Origin: Comamonas resistens
GTDB taxonomy: Bacteria; Pseudomonadota; Gammaproteobacteria; Burkholderiales; Burkholderiaceae_C
Assembly: GCF_030064165.1 (NCBI RefSeq)
Contig: NZ_CP125947.1
Span: 3,782,001-3,846,000, forward strand
Reading direction: 5' to 3'
DNA length: 64,000 nucleotides
The notes under the pieces were generated by a model. The model was not told the DNA's origin and did not search any database. It worked only from the letters and a program-made list of their open reading frames with translations. The position numbers and the translations under genes are program-made. Below are positions 55,710-64,000 of the stretch, one piece after another (the first letter of the stretch is position 1; every line of letters begins with the position of its first letter).

Positions 55710-56231
55710 CTATGCTGGCACTTGCTCCTGTCGCCACCATTGCGGCCCTTGGCTACGCACAATGCCTTGGCCCTGCACTTGCTGCAGTTGTGCAGGGGTC
55801 ACACACTGGGGAGCTATCTCGGCCAGTGGTACCAGCACAAAAGCACGCTCCCACATGCGGGGATGGGGAACGAGCAACTCCGGGGCATCCGACTGCCAGG
55901 CACCCCACAGCTCGATATCCAGATCCAGCGTACGTGGTGCATTGCGGTAAGGGCGCTCGCGCCCAGCCTGCAGCTCGATGGCCTGCAGTGCCTGCAGGAA
56001 TGCCAGAGGAGCTTGCTGCGTCCTGAGCAGGGCCACGGCATTCAGATAGTCCGGCCCCGATGAATCCACAGGCTTGGTGCTGTAGAGCGACGACACCTCA
56101 AGCAACTGCGTTCGAGGCAAGGCTGCGATAGCCCGGACGGACCATGCCAGCGTGCCTCTCGCGTCCCCCAGATTGGCGCCCAGGCCAATGGCCACCACAT
56201 CCGTAGCCAGGCCGGAATGCAGCTCAGTCAT
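55710..56231 (-). CDS. folK: 2-amino-4-hydroxy-6-hydroxymethyldihydropteridine pyrophosphokinase
   Basis: FolK transfers pyrophosphate from ATP to the pterin alcohol in folate synthesis. The 173-residue protein has VAIGLGANLGDARGTL at the N-terminus, the family signature RTLDLDIELWG and PHPRMWERAFVLVPLAEIAP. The frame is open 38 codons upstream inside pcnB, but the ATG at 56231 overlaps the pcnB end by 8 bases (ATGACTGA), a coupled start, and is followed directly by family sequence. The pcnB-folK order is conserved in proteobacteria. Confidence 0.93.
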   Translation of the reverse strand: MTELHSGLATDVVAIGLGANLGDARGTLAWSVRAIAALPRTQLLEVSSLYSTKPVDSSGPDYLNAVALLRTQQAPLAFLQALQAIELQAGRERPYRNAPRTLDLDIELWGAWQSDAPELLVPHPRMWERAFVLVPLAEIAPQCVTPAQLQQVQGQGIVRSQGPQWWRQEQVPA

Positions 56232-57792
56232 TGCCGCCTGCGGCAGGGGTTGCACCGGAAGCAGGTTTGCGACGGCGACGGCGGCGCTTCTTGGGAGCAT
56301 CGCCTTCAGCCTCTGCTGCGACCTGATCCAGCGGGCTGCTTTCACCCTCCCCCTCGGCCTTTTTCTTTGTCACGCGGTGCACCTTTGGCGCGGCCTGCTG
56401 CTGGGCACGCTGGCGGGCACGATGCTCGTCACGCGCCTGCGCGATCAGGTCATCGCGGCGGGCATCATCGGCTTGCGAAAACTCCTGCCACCAACTGGCC
56501 AGGCTTTCCTCGACCTCGCCGATATCGGCACGCAGGCGCATGAAGTCAAAACCGGCACGGAAACGCGGCTGTGCCACCATGGAGTAAGGCGTAGCCCCCG
56601 TACGCTTGTCAAAGCGCGGCTGCATGACCCAGATCTCGCGCATGTCGGCAGCCAGCTTGCCGCGGCCCGACACATCGCCGATACGCTGCTCGAACACCTC
56701 GTCAATCGACTCCTGCAGCGCTGGGAAGGGGTGATAGCCCTTGCCCAGGCGCTTTTCCCAGCCCTGCTTGACGTCCTGCCACAGCACACAGGCCAGCAGG
56801 AAGCTGGGAGCCACGGGCTTGCCTTCGGCCACACGGCGGTCGGTATCCATGAGAGCAGCCTGCACAAACGGATGGCCGGCACGCTCCATCACCACGTCCA
56901 GCAGCGGATAGATGCCGCGCGACAGACCCAGCTCCTGCAGTTGCGCCACAGAGGCAATCGCATGGCCGGTCTGCAGCAGCTTGAGCATTTCGTCGAACAG
57001 ACGGCTTTGCGGCACCTCGTTCAGCAGCGGCTCGCATTCCACCAGGGGCTTGGCCGTCTTGGCTTCGAGCTTGAAGCCCTTGCTATTGAGCTTGGCGGCA
57101 AAGCGCACGGCACGGATGATGCGCACCGGGTCTTCACGGTAGCGCGTGGCCGGATCGCCGATCATGCGCAACACCTTCTTCTTGGCGTCTGCGATGCCAC
57201 CGTGATAGTCGACCACGATTTGCGTTTCGGGGTCGTAGTACATCGCATTGATGGTGAAGTCGCGGCGCGTGGCATCCTGATCCTGCGGCCCCCAGACGTT
57301 GTCGCGCAGCACGCGGCCGCTGGCGTCCACGGCGTGCTTGAGACCTGCCAGCTGATTCTTGCTGGTGCGCTCATTGCCGCTGACCTGTTCGGCAGCGCTG
57401 TTGTCCAGAAAAGCACGGAAGGTGGAGACTTCGATCACCTCGTTTTCACGGCCGCGGCCATAGACCACGTGCACGATGCGAAAACGCTTGCCGATGATGA
57501 AGGCACGACGAAACAGGTTCTTGACCTGCTCGGGCGTGGCGTTGGTCGCCACGTCAAAGTCCTTGGGACGCAGGCCCAGCAGCAGATCGCGCACGGCGCC
57601 GCCCACGATATAGGCCTCAAAGCCCGAGCGCTTGAGCGTCTGCACCACATCGATGGCACGGCGGTCCACCAGATTCGGGTCTATGCCATGCACCTGAACC
57701 GGCACTTCATCACGTTTGCCGAACTTAGGCTTGCGCGAGCGGGGTGCTGCGGGCGCCTTGCCCAGCAGCTTGTCAATAATGGTCTTGATCAT
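56224..57792 (-). CDS. pcnB: Poly(A) polymerase I
   Basis: PcnB adds 3' poly(A) tails that promote RNA decay and control plasmid copy number. The 522-residue protein has the nucleotidyltransferase motif GGAVRDLLLGLRPKDFDVATNATPEQV, then RRDFTINAMYYDP and the RNA-binding segment YREDPVRIIRAVRFAAKL. The C-terminus is highly basic (KKRRRRRRK) as in other PcnB proteins and distinguishes it from CCA-adding enzymes. It overlaps the upstream HAD gene by ATGA and folK by 8 bases. Confidence 0.95.
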   Translation of the reverse strand: MIKTIIDKLLGKAPAAPRSRKPKFGKRDEVPVQVHGIDPNLVDRRAIDVVQTLKRSGFEAYIVGGAVRDLLLGLRPKDFDVATNATPEQVKNLFRRAFIIGKRFRIVHVVYGRGRENEVIEVSTFRAFLDNSAAEQVSGNERTSKNQLAGLKHAVDASGRVLRDNVWGPQDQDATRRDFTINAMYYDPETQIVVDYHGGIADAKKKVLRMIGDPATRYREDPVRIIRAVRFAAKLNSKGFKLEAKTAKPLVECEPLLNEVPQSRLFDEMLKLLQTGHAIASVAQLQELGLSRGIYPLLDVVMERAGHPFVQAALMDTDRRVAEGKPVAPSFLLACVLWQDVKQGWEKRLGKGYHPFPALQESIDEVFEQRIGDVSGRGKLAADMREIWVMQPRFDKRTGATPYSMVAQPRFRAGFDFMRLRADIGEVEESLASWWQEFSQADDARRDDLIAQARDEHRARQRAQQQAAPKVHRVTKKKAEGEGESSPLDQVAAEAEGDAPKKRRRRRRKPASGATPAAGGND

Positions 57793-58493
57793 GGTGCTTC
57801 GCTAAATAGGTCCACGATGCGCCAGCCGCGTTCCTCGGCCAGGGCACGCAAGCGCGCATCGGGGTTGGTCGCCACTGGGTGATCCACTTTTTCAAGCAGC
57901 GGCACATCGTTCATGGAATCGCTGTAGAAGGTGGTTTCCACCTCCTCCCAGCGCTGACCGCGCGCGTTCAGCCACTCGGTCATGCGCACCACCTTGCCTT
58001 CACGCATATTGGGCACGCCGGCGATCTCGCCAGTAAACCAGCCCTTGTCGTCGCGCACCAGCTCGGTGGCCAGCAGATGCTGCACCCCAAAAGCCTTGGC
58101 AATCGGGGCAGTTACAAATTCGTTGGTCGCCGAAGTGATGACCACGGTGTCGCCCGCGTCCAGATGCTTTTGCACCAGCGCTATGGCAGCGGGCTTCATC
58201 GCGGGACGAATCACCTCGTCCATGAAGCGCCGATGTGCTGCCATCGATTCGGCCTCGCCACGTTCGACCACGGCGGCCGTGGCAAAGCGCACGTAATCGG
58301 GAATATTGAGCCTTCCGGCCAGATAGTCATCAAAAAATGCGTCGTTCTGGCGGCCAAAAGCCTCACGCTCGCACCAGCCAATGGCGATGGAGAACTCACC
58401 CCAGCCATGGTCGGAGTCCAGTGGCAGCAAAGTGTGGTCCAGGTCAAACAGCGCAAGCTTAGGCTTGTTCGGCGATTCAGAAGAAGTCGACAT
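57789..58493 (-). CDS. HAD-superfamily IB phosphatase (SerB-like)
   Basis: The 234-residue protein shows the HAD motifs: LALFDLDHTLLPLDSD with the nucleophilic aspartate, VVITSATNEFV as motif II, and FYSDSMNDVPLL as motif IV. Subfamily IB members include phosphoserine phosphatase and small unnamed phosphatases. It is placed between hda and pcnB, a common betaproteobacterial order. The gene overlaps pcnB by four bases. Substrate unknown; the DHT form instead of DST suggests it is not SerB itself. Confidence 0.88.
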   Translation of the reverse strand: MSTSSESPNKPKLALFDLDHTLLPLDSDHGWGEFSIAIGWCEREAFGRQNDAFFDDYLAGRLNIPDYVRFATAAVVERGEAESMAAHRRFMDEVIRPAMKPAAIALVQKHLDAGDTVVITSATNEFVTAPIAKAFGVQHLLATELVRDDKGWFTGEIAGVPNMREGKVVRMTEWLNARGQRWEEVETTFYSDSMNDVPLLEKVDHPVATNPDARLRALAEERGWRIVDLFSEAP

Positions 58494-58571
58494 GCAAATC
58501 CAACAAAAAGTGCCGTGGCATGGCCAAAGCGGGGAGAAAAGCCCTGGACGTCCCAGGCGGAGCGCACAGCC

Positions 58572-59279
58572 TCACTCGGTTTCCAGCATGGTCTTGAGCA
58601 GCGGGATCGTGATGGCGCGCTTGTTGCGCAGGGCAAAACCGTCCAGCATGTCCAGCAGCTGCATCAGCGAACCCAGATCGCGCGAAAAGCGCCTGAGCAT
58701 GTAATCCATCACTTCATCGCTCAGGAACACACCACGGGCATCGGCCTCCTGACGCAGCACGGCGCGGCGCGCCGGCTCGTCCAGCAGATGCAACTGAAAG
58801 ACATGACCCCAGCCCAGGCGGGTACGCAGATCCTCACGCAGCTTGAGATCGGCCACGGGCAGTTGCCCGGCAGCCAGCACCCAGCGCGGCAGACCTGTGG
58901 CCGGACTGGTGGCATTCACAAACCAGTTGAAGGCACGAGCCTGCTGAAAAGGCGTGTAGATGTCCACATCGTCCATCAGCACCGCCACCCAGCGCTCATC
59001 AAACTCCCGCGGAAATGGCGTCTTGGCATCCATCCAGCCCACTGTGGCACCCTGCTCACGCAGCGCCTCGCGCACGGCCTTGAGCAAATGGGTCTTTCCA
59101 GATCCGGCCTCGCCCCACAGATAAGTGGGCACTGGCGTTCTTGTCTGCCGCAGCTGACCATCGCCCACCCAATGACGCAAATGGTCGATCAGGGCGGCAT
59201 TGGGGCCCACGAAAAACCGCGACAGGGTCGGGCCGGGCGCCATGCTGATATCCAGAGCCAGCTGCTTCATCTGCGACAT
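58572..59279 (-). CDS. hda: DnaA regulatory inactivator Hda
   Basis: Hda with the sliding clamp stimulates ATP hydrolysis by DnaA after initiation. The 235-residue AAA+ protein starts MSQMKQLALDI, where QLALDI is the clamp-binding motif. It has Walker A GEAGSGKTHLLKA, Walker B VLMDDVDIYT and the DLRTRLGWG sensor region, and no DNA-binding domain IV, as expected. A start three codons later (59270) is also possible. It is divergent from purM. Confidence 0.92.
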   Translation of the reverse strand: MSQMKQLALDISMAPGPTLSRFFVGPNAALIDHLRHWVGDGQLRQTRTPVPTYLWGEAGSGKTHLLKAVREALREQGATVGWMDAKTPFPREFDERWVAVLMDDVDIYTPFQQARAFNWFVNATSPATGLPRWVLAAGQLPVADLKLREDLRTRLGWGHVFQLHLLDEPARRAVLRQEADARGVFLSDEVMDYMLRRFSRDLGSLMQLLDMLDGFALRNKRAITIPLLKTMLETE

Positions 59280-59627
59280 ACGCGCAGCGCCCCCTTTCCT
59301 GGGCATTCGACAGCCCATGCGGCGAAATCTGGCAGGAGATTCATCAGCATCAATGTGGAAGGTACAAAGCCCGGACGCGCATTCAGATCAGGCCTCGCAG
59401 GAATGCAGCAGCGCGATCACTCGGTAACAAAAGTACTAATTTTAGTCTGCGGCGGCGGCCTCCGGTCCCGTCAGGGATGATTTTGCCTAACGCCGATGTT
59501 GTCGTGAGGCCATGATTGCCCAGCAAAACCCTTTGGCGCATGCCAAGCGCCCCCCGCTGAACGGACTGGGGCCGTAGAATCCCGGGGTTTCCCGCCCACC
59601 CAGGGCGCCCCTGCACCGGATCCATCG
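59280..59627. other. Intergenic region between hda and purM
   Basis: This 348-base gap separates two divergent housekeeping genes and should contain both promoters. I see an AT-rich patch at 59426-59445 but no convincing boxes, no long open frame with a ribosome site, and no repeat of the two families described elsewhere. Confidence 0.5.
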
Positions 59628-60680
59628 ATGAGCTCTTCCGCATCCTCCTCTACTCCCATTTCCTACAAAGACGCTGGCGTTGACATCGACGCGGGCGACG
59701 CCCTGGTCGAGCGCATCAAGCCGCTGGCCAAGAAGACCATGCGCGAAGGCGTGATGGCAGGCATCGGTGGCTTTGGCGCCCTGTTTGAAGTGCCCAAGCG
59801 CTACAAGGAGCCCGTGCTGGTATCCGGCACCGACGGTGTGGGCACCAAGCTGAAGCTGGCTTTCGAGTGGAATATGCACGACACCGTGGGCATCGATCTG
59901 GTAGCCATGAGCGTCAACGACGTGCTGGTGCAAGGCGCCGAGCCCCTGTTCTTCCTCGACTATTTCGCCTGCGGCAAGCTGCATGTCGATACCGCCGCTG
60001 CCGTGGTGGGTGGCATCGCCAAGGGCTGCGAACTGTCCGGCTGTGCACTGATCGGCGGCGAAACCGCTGAAATGCCCGGCATGTATCCCGACGGTGAATA
60101 CGACCTGGCAGGTTTCGCTGTCGGCGCCGTGGAAAAGTCCAAGATCCTGTCCGGCCAGAACGTCAAGCCCGGCGATGTGGTACTGGGCCTGGCCTCGCAT
60201 GGCGTGCACTCCAACGGCTTCTCCTTGGTGCGCAAGTGCATCGAGCGCGCCGAAGCCCAGGGCAGCCTGCCCGAGACTCTGGACGGCAAGCCTTTCAAGG
60301 CCGCCATCATGGAACCCACCCGCCTGTACGTGAAGAACGTGCTGGCAGCGCTGGACAAGCACCCCATCAAGGCCCTGGCCCACATCACGGGCGGCGGCCT
60401 GCTGGAAAACATTCCCCGCGTGCTGCCCGAAGGCACGGCCGCCCACCTCAAGGCCGGCAGCTGGCCCCAGACCGAGCTGTTTGCCTGGCTGCAAAAGACC
60501 GCCGGCATCGATGACATCGAGATGAACCGCACATTTAACAACGGCATCGGCATGGTGGTGGTGGTGGCAGCCGAAGATGCCGAAGCCACAACAGCCACGC
60601 TGGCCGAACTGGGCGAGAAGGTCTACACCATCGGCGCCATCACCGAAATCGGCGCCGGCAAGCCGGTTGAAGTGCGCTAA
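59628..60680 (+). CDS. purM: Phosphoribosylformylglycinamidine cyclo-ligase
   Basis: PurM closes the imidazole ring of aminoimidazole ribonucleotide in purine synthesis, using ATP. The 350-residue protein shows [31 protein letters not shown], the glycine-rich [35 protein letters not shown] and the C-terminal [15 protein letters not shown]. It is canonical throughout. The AI-2E family permease gene follows after 36 bases and may be co-transcribed. Confidence 0.97.
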   Translation: MSSSASSSTPISYKDAGVDIDAGDALVERIKPLAKKTMREGVMAGIGGFGALFEVPKRYKEPVLVSGTDGVGTKLKLAFEWNMHDTVGIDLVAMSVNDVLVQGAEPLFFLDYFACGKLHVDTAAAVVGGIAKGCELSGCALIGGETAEMPGMYPDGEYDLAGFAVGAVEKSKILSGQNVKPGDVVLGLASHGVHSNGFSLVRKCIERAEAQGSLPETLDGKPFKAAIMEPTRLYVKNVLAALDKHPIKALAHITGGGLLENIPRVLPEGTAAHLKAGSWPQTELFAWLQKTAGIDDIEMNRTFNNGIGMVVVVAAEDAEATTATLAELGEKVYTIGAITEIGAGKPVEVR

Positions 60681-60716
60681 TCTAGTTACTTATCGCATCA
60701 GCCCTGTTCAGCTTGC

Positions 60717-61778
60717 ATGACGCAGCACCTACCCGCTCCCATCGCTCCCCAGGCTCCAGCACCTTCCAGCAAGGTCATACTGGCAAGCTATTTATTGATG
60801 GCGGCGGCGCTGCTGCTGGTCATGCACCAGGGCATTCTTCCGGGACTGCTCTGCGTCTGTGTCGGCTTCCTGCTGACCCGGGCGCTAACCCGATTGCTGA
60901 GCCGGGCGGACAAGCGCCCACGCCCTACGGGCGTCCTGCCGCACTGGGCTCAGGTCACGGCAACCGCCATCATCATTCTTGCACCGCTGGCCCTGCTCAG
61001 CGGCGCCCTGTCCCATACCCGCACCTACATCACCGAAGCGCCTGCGCAATACAAGGAGCTGCTCGACTATCTGTCCGGAACGGTGCTGGAGTTGCGTGAC
61101 AAGCTGCCCTCGGACATTGCCGACCAGCTGCCCGAAGGTTCCCAGGAAATCCAGCGCTTTCTGTCCCACTATCTGGCGAACAAGGCCGGCATGCTGGCAA
61201 ACGCTGGCCGCACCTGGCTGACGGGTCTGCTGTACGCCTATGTGGGCATCATCATCGGCGCACTGGCGGCGGTGCGCCCTGTATCGCTGCGCCGCCCGCC
61301 ACTGGTGGCCGCATTGCAGCAGCGCATTCTGTATTTCGGCGAGGCATTTCGCCAAATTGTTGCCGCGCAGTTCTGGATTGCCACGTTCAACACGCTGCTG
61401 ACCGCGCTGTTCCTGCTGTTCGTGCTGCCCATCTGGGATCTGAGCCTGCCCTACACGCCCGCACTGATCACGCTGACCTTTTTCGCCGGCCTGATTCCCA
61501 TCGTCGGCAATCTGCTGTGCAACACGGTTCTGACCATCGTCGGCCTGTCGGTCTCGCCAGCAGCGGCTGCGGCCTGCCTGGCGTTTCTGATCCTGATTCA
61601 CAAGGCCGAATATGTGATCAACGCCAAGGTCGTAGGCACGCGCACGCATATGGGCGTGTGGGAACTACTGGCCGTGATGTTCGTGGCCGAATCGGTCTTC
61701 GGCCCGGCCGGTCTGGTGGCTGCGCCGCTGTTCTACGCCTATCTCAAGAAAGAGCTGGAAGCGGTCAAGCTGGTCTGA
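60717..61778 (+). CDS. AI-2E family (PerM-like) permease
   Basis: The 353-residue protein has about eight transmembrane helices: two near the N-terminus, a long amphipathic stretch (110-160), and the family-typical C-terminal part with FTFFAGLIPIVGNLLCNTV-like and GVWELLAVMFVAESVFGPAGLVAAPLFYAYLKKEL segments. Family members are autotransporters and cation or signal exporters; the AI-2 name rests on few cases. It lies between purM and the convergent SirB1-like gene, with a GCTCGCCAA/TTGGCGAGC palindrome after its stop. Confidence 0.87.
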   Translation: MTQHLPAPIAPQAPAPSSKVILASYLLMAAALLLVMHQGILPGLLCVCVGFLLTRALTRLLSRADKRPRPTGVLPHWAQVTATAIIILAPLALLSGALSHTRTYITEAPAQYKELLDYLSGTVLELRDKLPSDIADQLPEGSQEIQRFLSHYLANKAGMLANAGRTWLTGLLYAYVGIIIGALAAVRPVSLRRPPLVAALQQRILYFGEAFRQIVAAQFWIATFNTLLTALFLLFVLPIWDLSLPYTPALITLTFFAGLIPIVGNLLCNTVLTIVGLSVSPAAAAACLAFLILIHKAEYVINAKVVGTRTHMGVWELLAVMFVAESVFGPAGLVAAPLFYAYLKKELEAVKLV

Positions 61779-61785
61779 GCCAGTT

Positions 61786-61803
61786 GCTCGCCAATTGGCG
61801 AGC
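61786..61803. terminator. 18-bp perfect palindrome after the permease gene
   Basis: GCTCGCCAATTGGCGAGC is a perfect dyad eight bases past the stop, between convergent genes. There is no T-run, so a terminator role is only possible. Confidence 0.45.
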
Positions 61804-61824
61804 ATTCCAGATGCTTTGAAAAAT

Positions 61825-62673
61825 CTATAGCACCTTGCGTAGGCTGTTCATCGTTTTCTGGATGAAACCTATCTCAGACTCAGGTGCAGTCTGCGCATAG
61901 CGCTCCAGATCTGCGAGTGCTCTGTCATTCACCCCGCCTTGGGCATAGGCCATGCCCCGCTCGCGCAGCAGCTCCGGCTTCCCGGGCTGCAGCAGCATCA
62001 GGCGGTTGATGACCGCCACCAGCATGTCCCAGTCGCGCTGGGACTGATGAATTTCCTGCAGATTGCGCAGCATGCGCTCCACGATGTCACGCGCGCTGGC
62101 AGCCTGCAGATACAGGCCCAGAGGCGCAGCTTCCTCGGGCTGGATGCCGGCTTCATCGAGAAAAGGTTGCAGCCGCTCGGCCAGGGCATTGGCCGAATGC
62201 GACTCCCCGGTCAGCGGGTCCAGTACCACCTGCCCTTGCGGCAGCAGCACCTTGACCATGAAGTGGCCCGGGAAGCTGATGCCTTCCACCGCCAGATCAA
62301 GGCTGCCGGCCAGCTCCAGCCAGACCAGGGCGACGCTGATGGGAATGCCGCGCCGCGTGCCCAGCACATGGTGGATATAGCTGTTGGCCGGGTCGTAGTA
62401 GTTGTTGAGGTTGCCGGCAAAGCCCAGCTCGCCATAGAAGAACTTGTTGAGCACGCTGAGCTGGCGCAAAGGATCGGTCTCGCCTGACAGGCGCTGCTGC
62501 AGGCGTACCTGCAGCCGGTCCAGTTCGGCCATCACGGCCTGCAGGTCCAGGTCTGGCTCGGCATCCTGGGCGATGCTGATCGCCGCCTCCATCAGCGCAA
62601 AGTTTTCATCGCTCTGCACCAGGGAGGCAAAGTACTGCAGGGCCGTGGGGTGCTCATCAATCGTCCAGCTCAT
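61825..62673 (-). CDS. SirB1 family protein (transglutaminase-like fold with TPR)
   Basis: The 282-residue protein has the SirB1 core: LNKFFYGELGFAGNLNNYYDPANSYIHHVLGTRRGIPISVALVWLELA, then GISFPGHFMVKVLL and DPLTGE, a transglutaminase-like domain in which the usual catalytic cysteine appears replaced by serine (PISVAL). The C-terminal third is tetratricopeptide-like (RERGMAYAQGGVNDRALADLERY). Function is unknown. The ATG at 62673 gives the natural start; an upstream ATG adds 14 residues. It lies 103 bases downstream of murJ on the same strand. Confidence 0.87.
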   Translation of the reverse strand: MSWTIDEHPTALQYFASLVQSDENFALMEAAISIAQDAEPDLDLQAVMAELDRLQVRLQQRLSGETDPLRQLSVLNKFFYGELGFAGNLNNYYDPANSYIHHVLGTRRGIPISVALVWLELAGSLDLAVEGISFPGHFMVKVLLPQGQVVLDPLTGESHSANALAERLQPFLDEAGIQPEEAAPLGLYLQAASARDIVERMLRNLQEIHQSQRDWDMLVAVINRLMLLQPGKPELLRERGMAYAQGGVNDRALADLERYAQTAPESEIGFIQKTMNSLRKVL

Positions 62674-62776
62674 AGACGACTTTGTAAGCTGCCTACAACC
62701 CCGTGACAAGCGCAATACCCCTGATGCGCAGGCAGAACCTGCGCCAGCCGCTCATTTTTTTGAGGCCCCAGACCGT

Positions 62777-64000
62777 TTAGCGACGCAAGAGCTGGCGAAT
62801 ATTCAGCCCCGCAATGCGCAGCACGCCAAAGTACAGCACCGCCGCGCCCACCATCATGGCGGCCAGCAGACCTGCACGCAGCAGGCTCTGGCTGCGCAAC
62901 CCCACCCAGTCGAAATGCTGGCTGCCCCAGAGCAGCAGCACGGCCAGCAGCACACTGGCAGCCAGCACCTGTACGATGAATTTGATCCAGCCCGGCTGAG
63001 GCTGATACACGCCGCGGCGCAACAAGCCCGTCAGCAGCCAGGTCGCATTGACCAGCGCCGCCAGACCGATAGACAGAGCCAGCCCCGTGTGCTTGAGCCA
63101 GGGCACCAGCACCAGATTCAGCAACTGGGTGATGACCAGCACCACGATGGCGATCTTGACCGGGGTGCGAATGTCCTGGCTGGCGTAGTAGCCGGGTGCC
63201 AGCACCTTGATCGCCACCAGACCCAGCAAGCCCGCACCATAGCCCATGAGGGCCAATGCAATCTGGCCCACATCGCTGTCATGCAGCGCTCCGCGATGGA
63301 ACAGCGTGGCCACCAGAGGTGTCGCAAAGGTCAGCAGACCCACGGCGCAAGGCACGGCCAGCAGCACCACCAGGCGCAACCCCCAATCCAGCATGTTCGA
63401 GTAGCGCTGTGCATCGCCCGCCGCCTTGGCAGAGGCCAGCTGCGGCGTCAGCACCACACCCAGGGCCACGCCCAGCAGCGAGGTCGGGAACTCCATCAGA
63501 CGGTCGGCATAGAACAGCCAGGTCACGCTGCCTGGCGCCATGTACGACGCAATCTGGGTATTGATCATCAGCGAGATCTGGGCCACCCCCACGCCCAGCA
63601 GCGCCGGCCCCATCAGCGCCAGAATGCGGCGCACGCCAGCTTCATCCCAGGCCTCGCGAATGGCGGATGGCGAAAAGCCGATGCGCGGCATCAGCGACAT
63701 GGAGCGCAGCGCAGGAATCTGCACCGCCAGCTGCAGCACGCCACCCAGCATCACGCCGCCCGCCATTGCGTAAATAGGCTCGAGGCCATGCTTTTCCAGC
63801 CAGGGCGCTCCCAGCAGGGCCGCCACAATCATGCTGAGATTGAGCAGCACGGGCGTGGCCGCCGGCACGGCAAACTTCTTCCAGGTATTGAGAATGCCCG
63901 CCGACAAGGCCACCAGCGACATGAAGCCGATGTAGGGGAACATCCAGCGCGTCATCACCACCGCAGCCTGATAACCCTCAGGCGACTGACGCATGCCGCT
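62777..64000 (-). CDS. murJ: Lipid II flippase MurJ (C-terminal part, truncated by the window)
   Basis: MurJ flips undecaprenyl-linked peptidoglycan precursor across the inner membrane. The visible 407 codons encode the C-terminal part of a MviN/MurJ protein with at least ten helices: FPYIGFMSLVALSAGILNTWKKFAVPA, the family signature WLFYADRLMEFPTSLLGVALGVVLTPQLA, and LFHRGAL near helix 9. The frame stays open to the window end, so about 110 N-terminal residues lie beyond 64000. There is no sign of a frameshift. Confidence 0.94.
   Translation of the reverse strand, partial: SGMRQSPEGYQAAVVMTRWMFPYIGFMSLVALSAGILNTWKKFAVPAATPVLLNLSMIVAALLGAPWLEKHGLEPIYAMAGGVMLGGVLQLAVQIPALRSMSLMPRIGFSPSAIREAWDEAGVRRILALMGPALLGVGVAQISLMINTQIASYMAPGSVTWLFYADRLMEFPTSLLGVALGVVLTPQLASAKAAGDAQRYSNMLDWGLRLVVLLAVPCAVGLLTFATPLVATLFHRGALHDSDVGQIALALMGYGAGLLGLVAIKVLAPGYYASQDIRTPVKIAIVVLVITQLLNLVLVPWLKHTGLALSIGLAALVNATWLLTGLLRRGVYQPQPGWIKFIVQVLAASVLLAVLLLWGSQHFDWVGLRSQSLLRAGLLAAMMVGAAVLYFGVLRIAGLNIRQLLRR

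Overview
The window is a GC-rich chromosomal segment of a betaproteobacterium of the Comamonadaceae, most likely Comamonas. I infer this from gene content: a flhDC flagellar master operon, a hemCDXY cluster, two Bug/TctC-type solute-binding proteins, a hda-HAD-pcnB-folK cluster, and intergenic palindromic repeats of the kind scattered through Comamonadaceae genomes. Most of the window is ordinary core or catabolic genome; 28.8-37.8 kb is an accessory island.

Layout. 0-2.3 kb: a mercaptopyruvate-type sulfurtransferase and flhDC. 2.5-9.6 kb: ppc (minus) divergent from hemC-hemD-hemX-hemY. 9.8-14.4 kb: a minus-strand operon for a Tat-exported three-subunit molybdenum hydroxylase (Mo subunit, 2Fe-2S subunit, triheme cytochrome c). 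14.9-17.7 kb: cytochrome b561, two YceI proteins and a VOC protein. 17.9-24.3 kb: valS, galU, a TusA-like protein, a Nudix hydrolase, cysM, tRNA-Leu(CAA) and a small orphan. 24.5-28.7 kb: an LrgA/LrgB pair, a DMT exporter divergent from a LysR regulator, and tenA.

28.8-37.8 kb is the island. It starts with a perfect 11-5-11 inverted repeat and holds a DUF2779 protein (Cas4-like nuclease fused to a DEDD-like exonuclease), a WYL regulator, a PD-(D/E)XK nuclease, an AT-rich orphan, a tubulin/FtsZ-like protein with a degenerate GTP-binding loop but intact T7 loop, and two overlapping DUF262 genes, the second carrying a DUF1524 HNH nuclease (GmrSD-like). A convergent two-gene unit follows: a 66-residue protein with a WD40-like duplicated strand motif, and a second FtsZ-like protein that keeps the nucleotide-binding half and lacks the T7 loop. 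The two tubulin-like proteins bracketing a GmrSD-type pair are the best candidate for an undescribed, probably defence-related, system.

37.9-42.8 kb: a LysR regulator divergent from gcdH, a class III CoA transferase and a Bug protein, a probable glutarate pathway. 43-48 kb: MFS exporter, DUF2127 protein, NAD(P)-binding oxidoreductase divergent from LysR, and a LivK-like binding protein. 48.2-49.0 kb: a RibH2-type lumazine synthase behind an FMN riboswitch. 49.3-55.5 kb: two envelope proteins, an epimerase-like protein, an AscD-like reductase, a Bug protein and an ArnT-like glycosyltransferase. 55.7-64 kb: folK, pcnB, HAD phosphatase and hda on the minus strand, purM and an AI-2E family permease on the plus strand, a SirB1-like protein, and murJ, cut by the window end.

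Two repeat families run through the intergenic DNA. Family A (about 95 bp, GC-rich) lies just after stop codons. Family B is a short palindrome built on AGCGCTT arms; one copy lies in frame inside hemD. A 77-bp element with 12-bp terminal inverted repeats lies in front of the Nudix gene.
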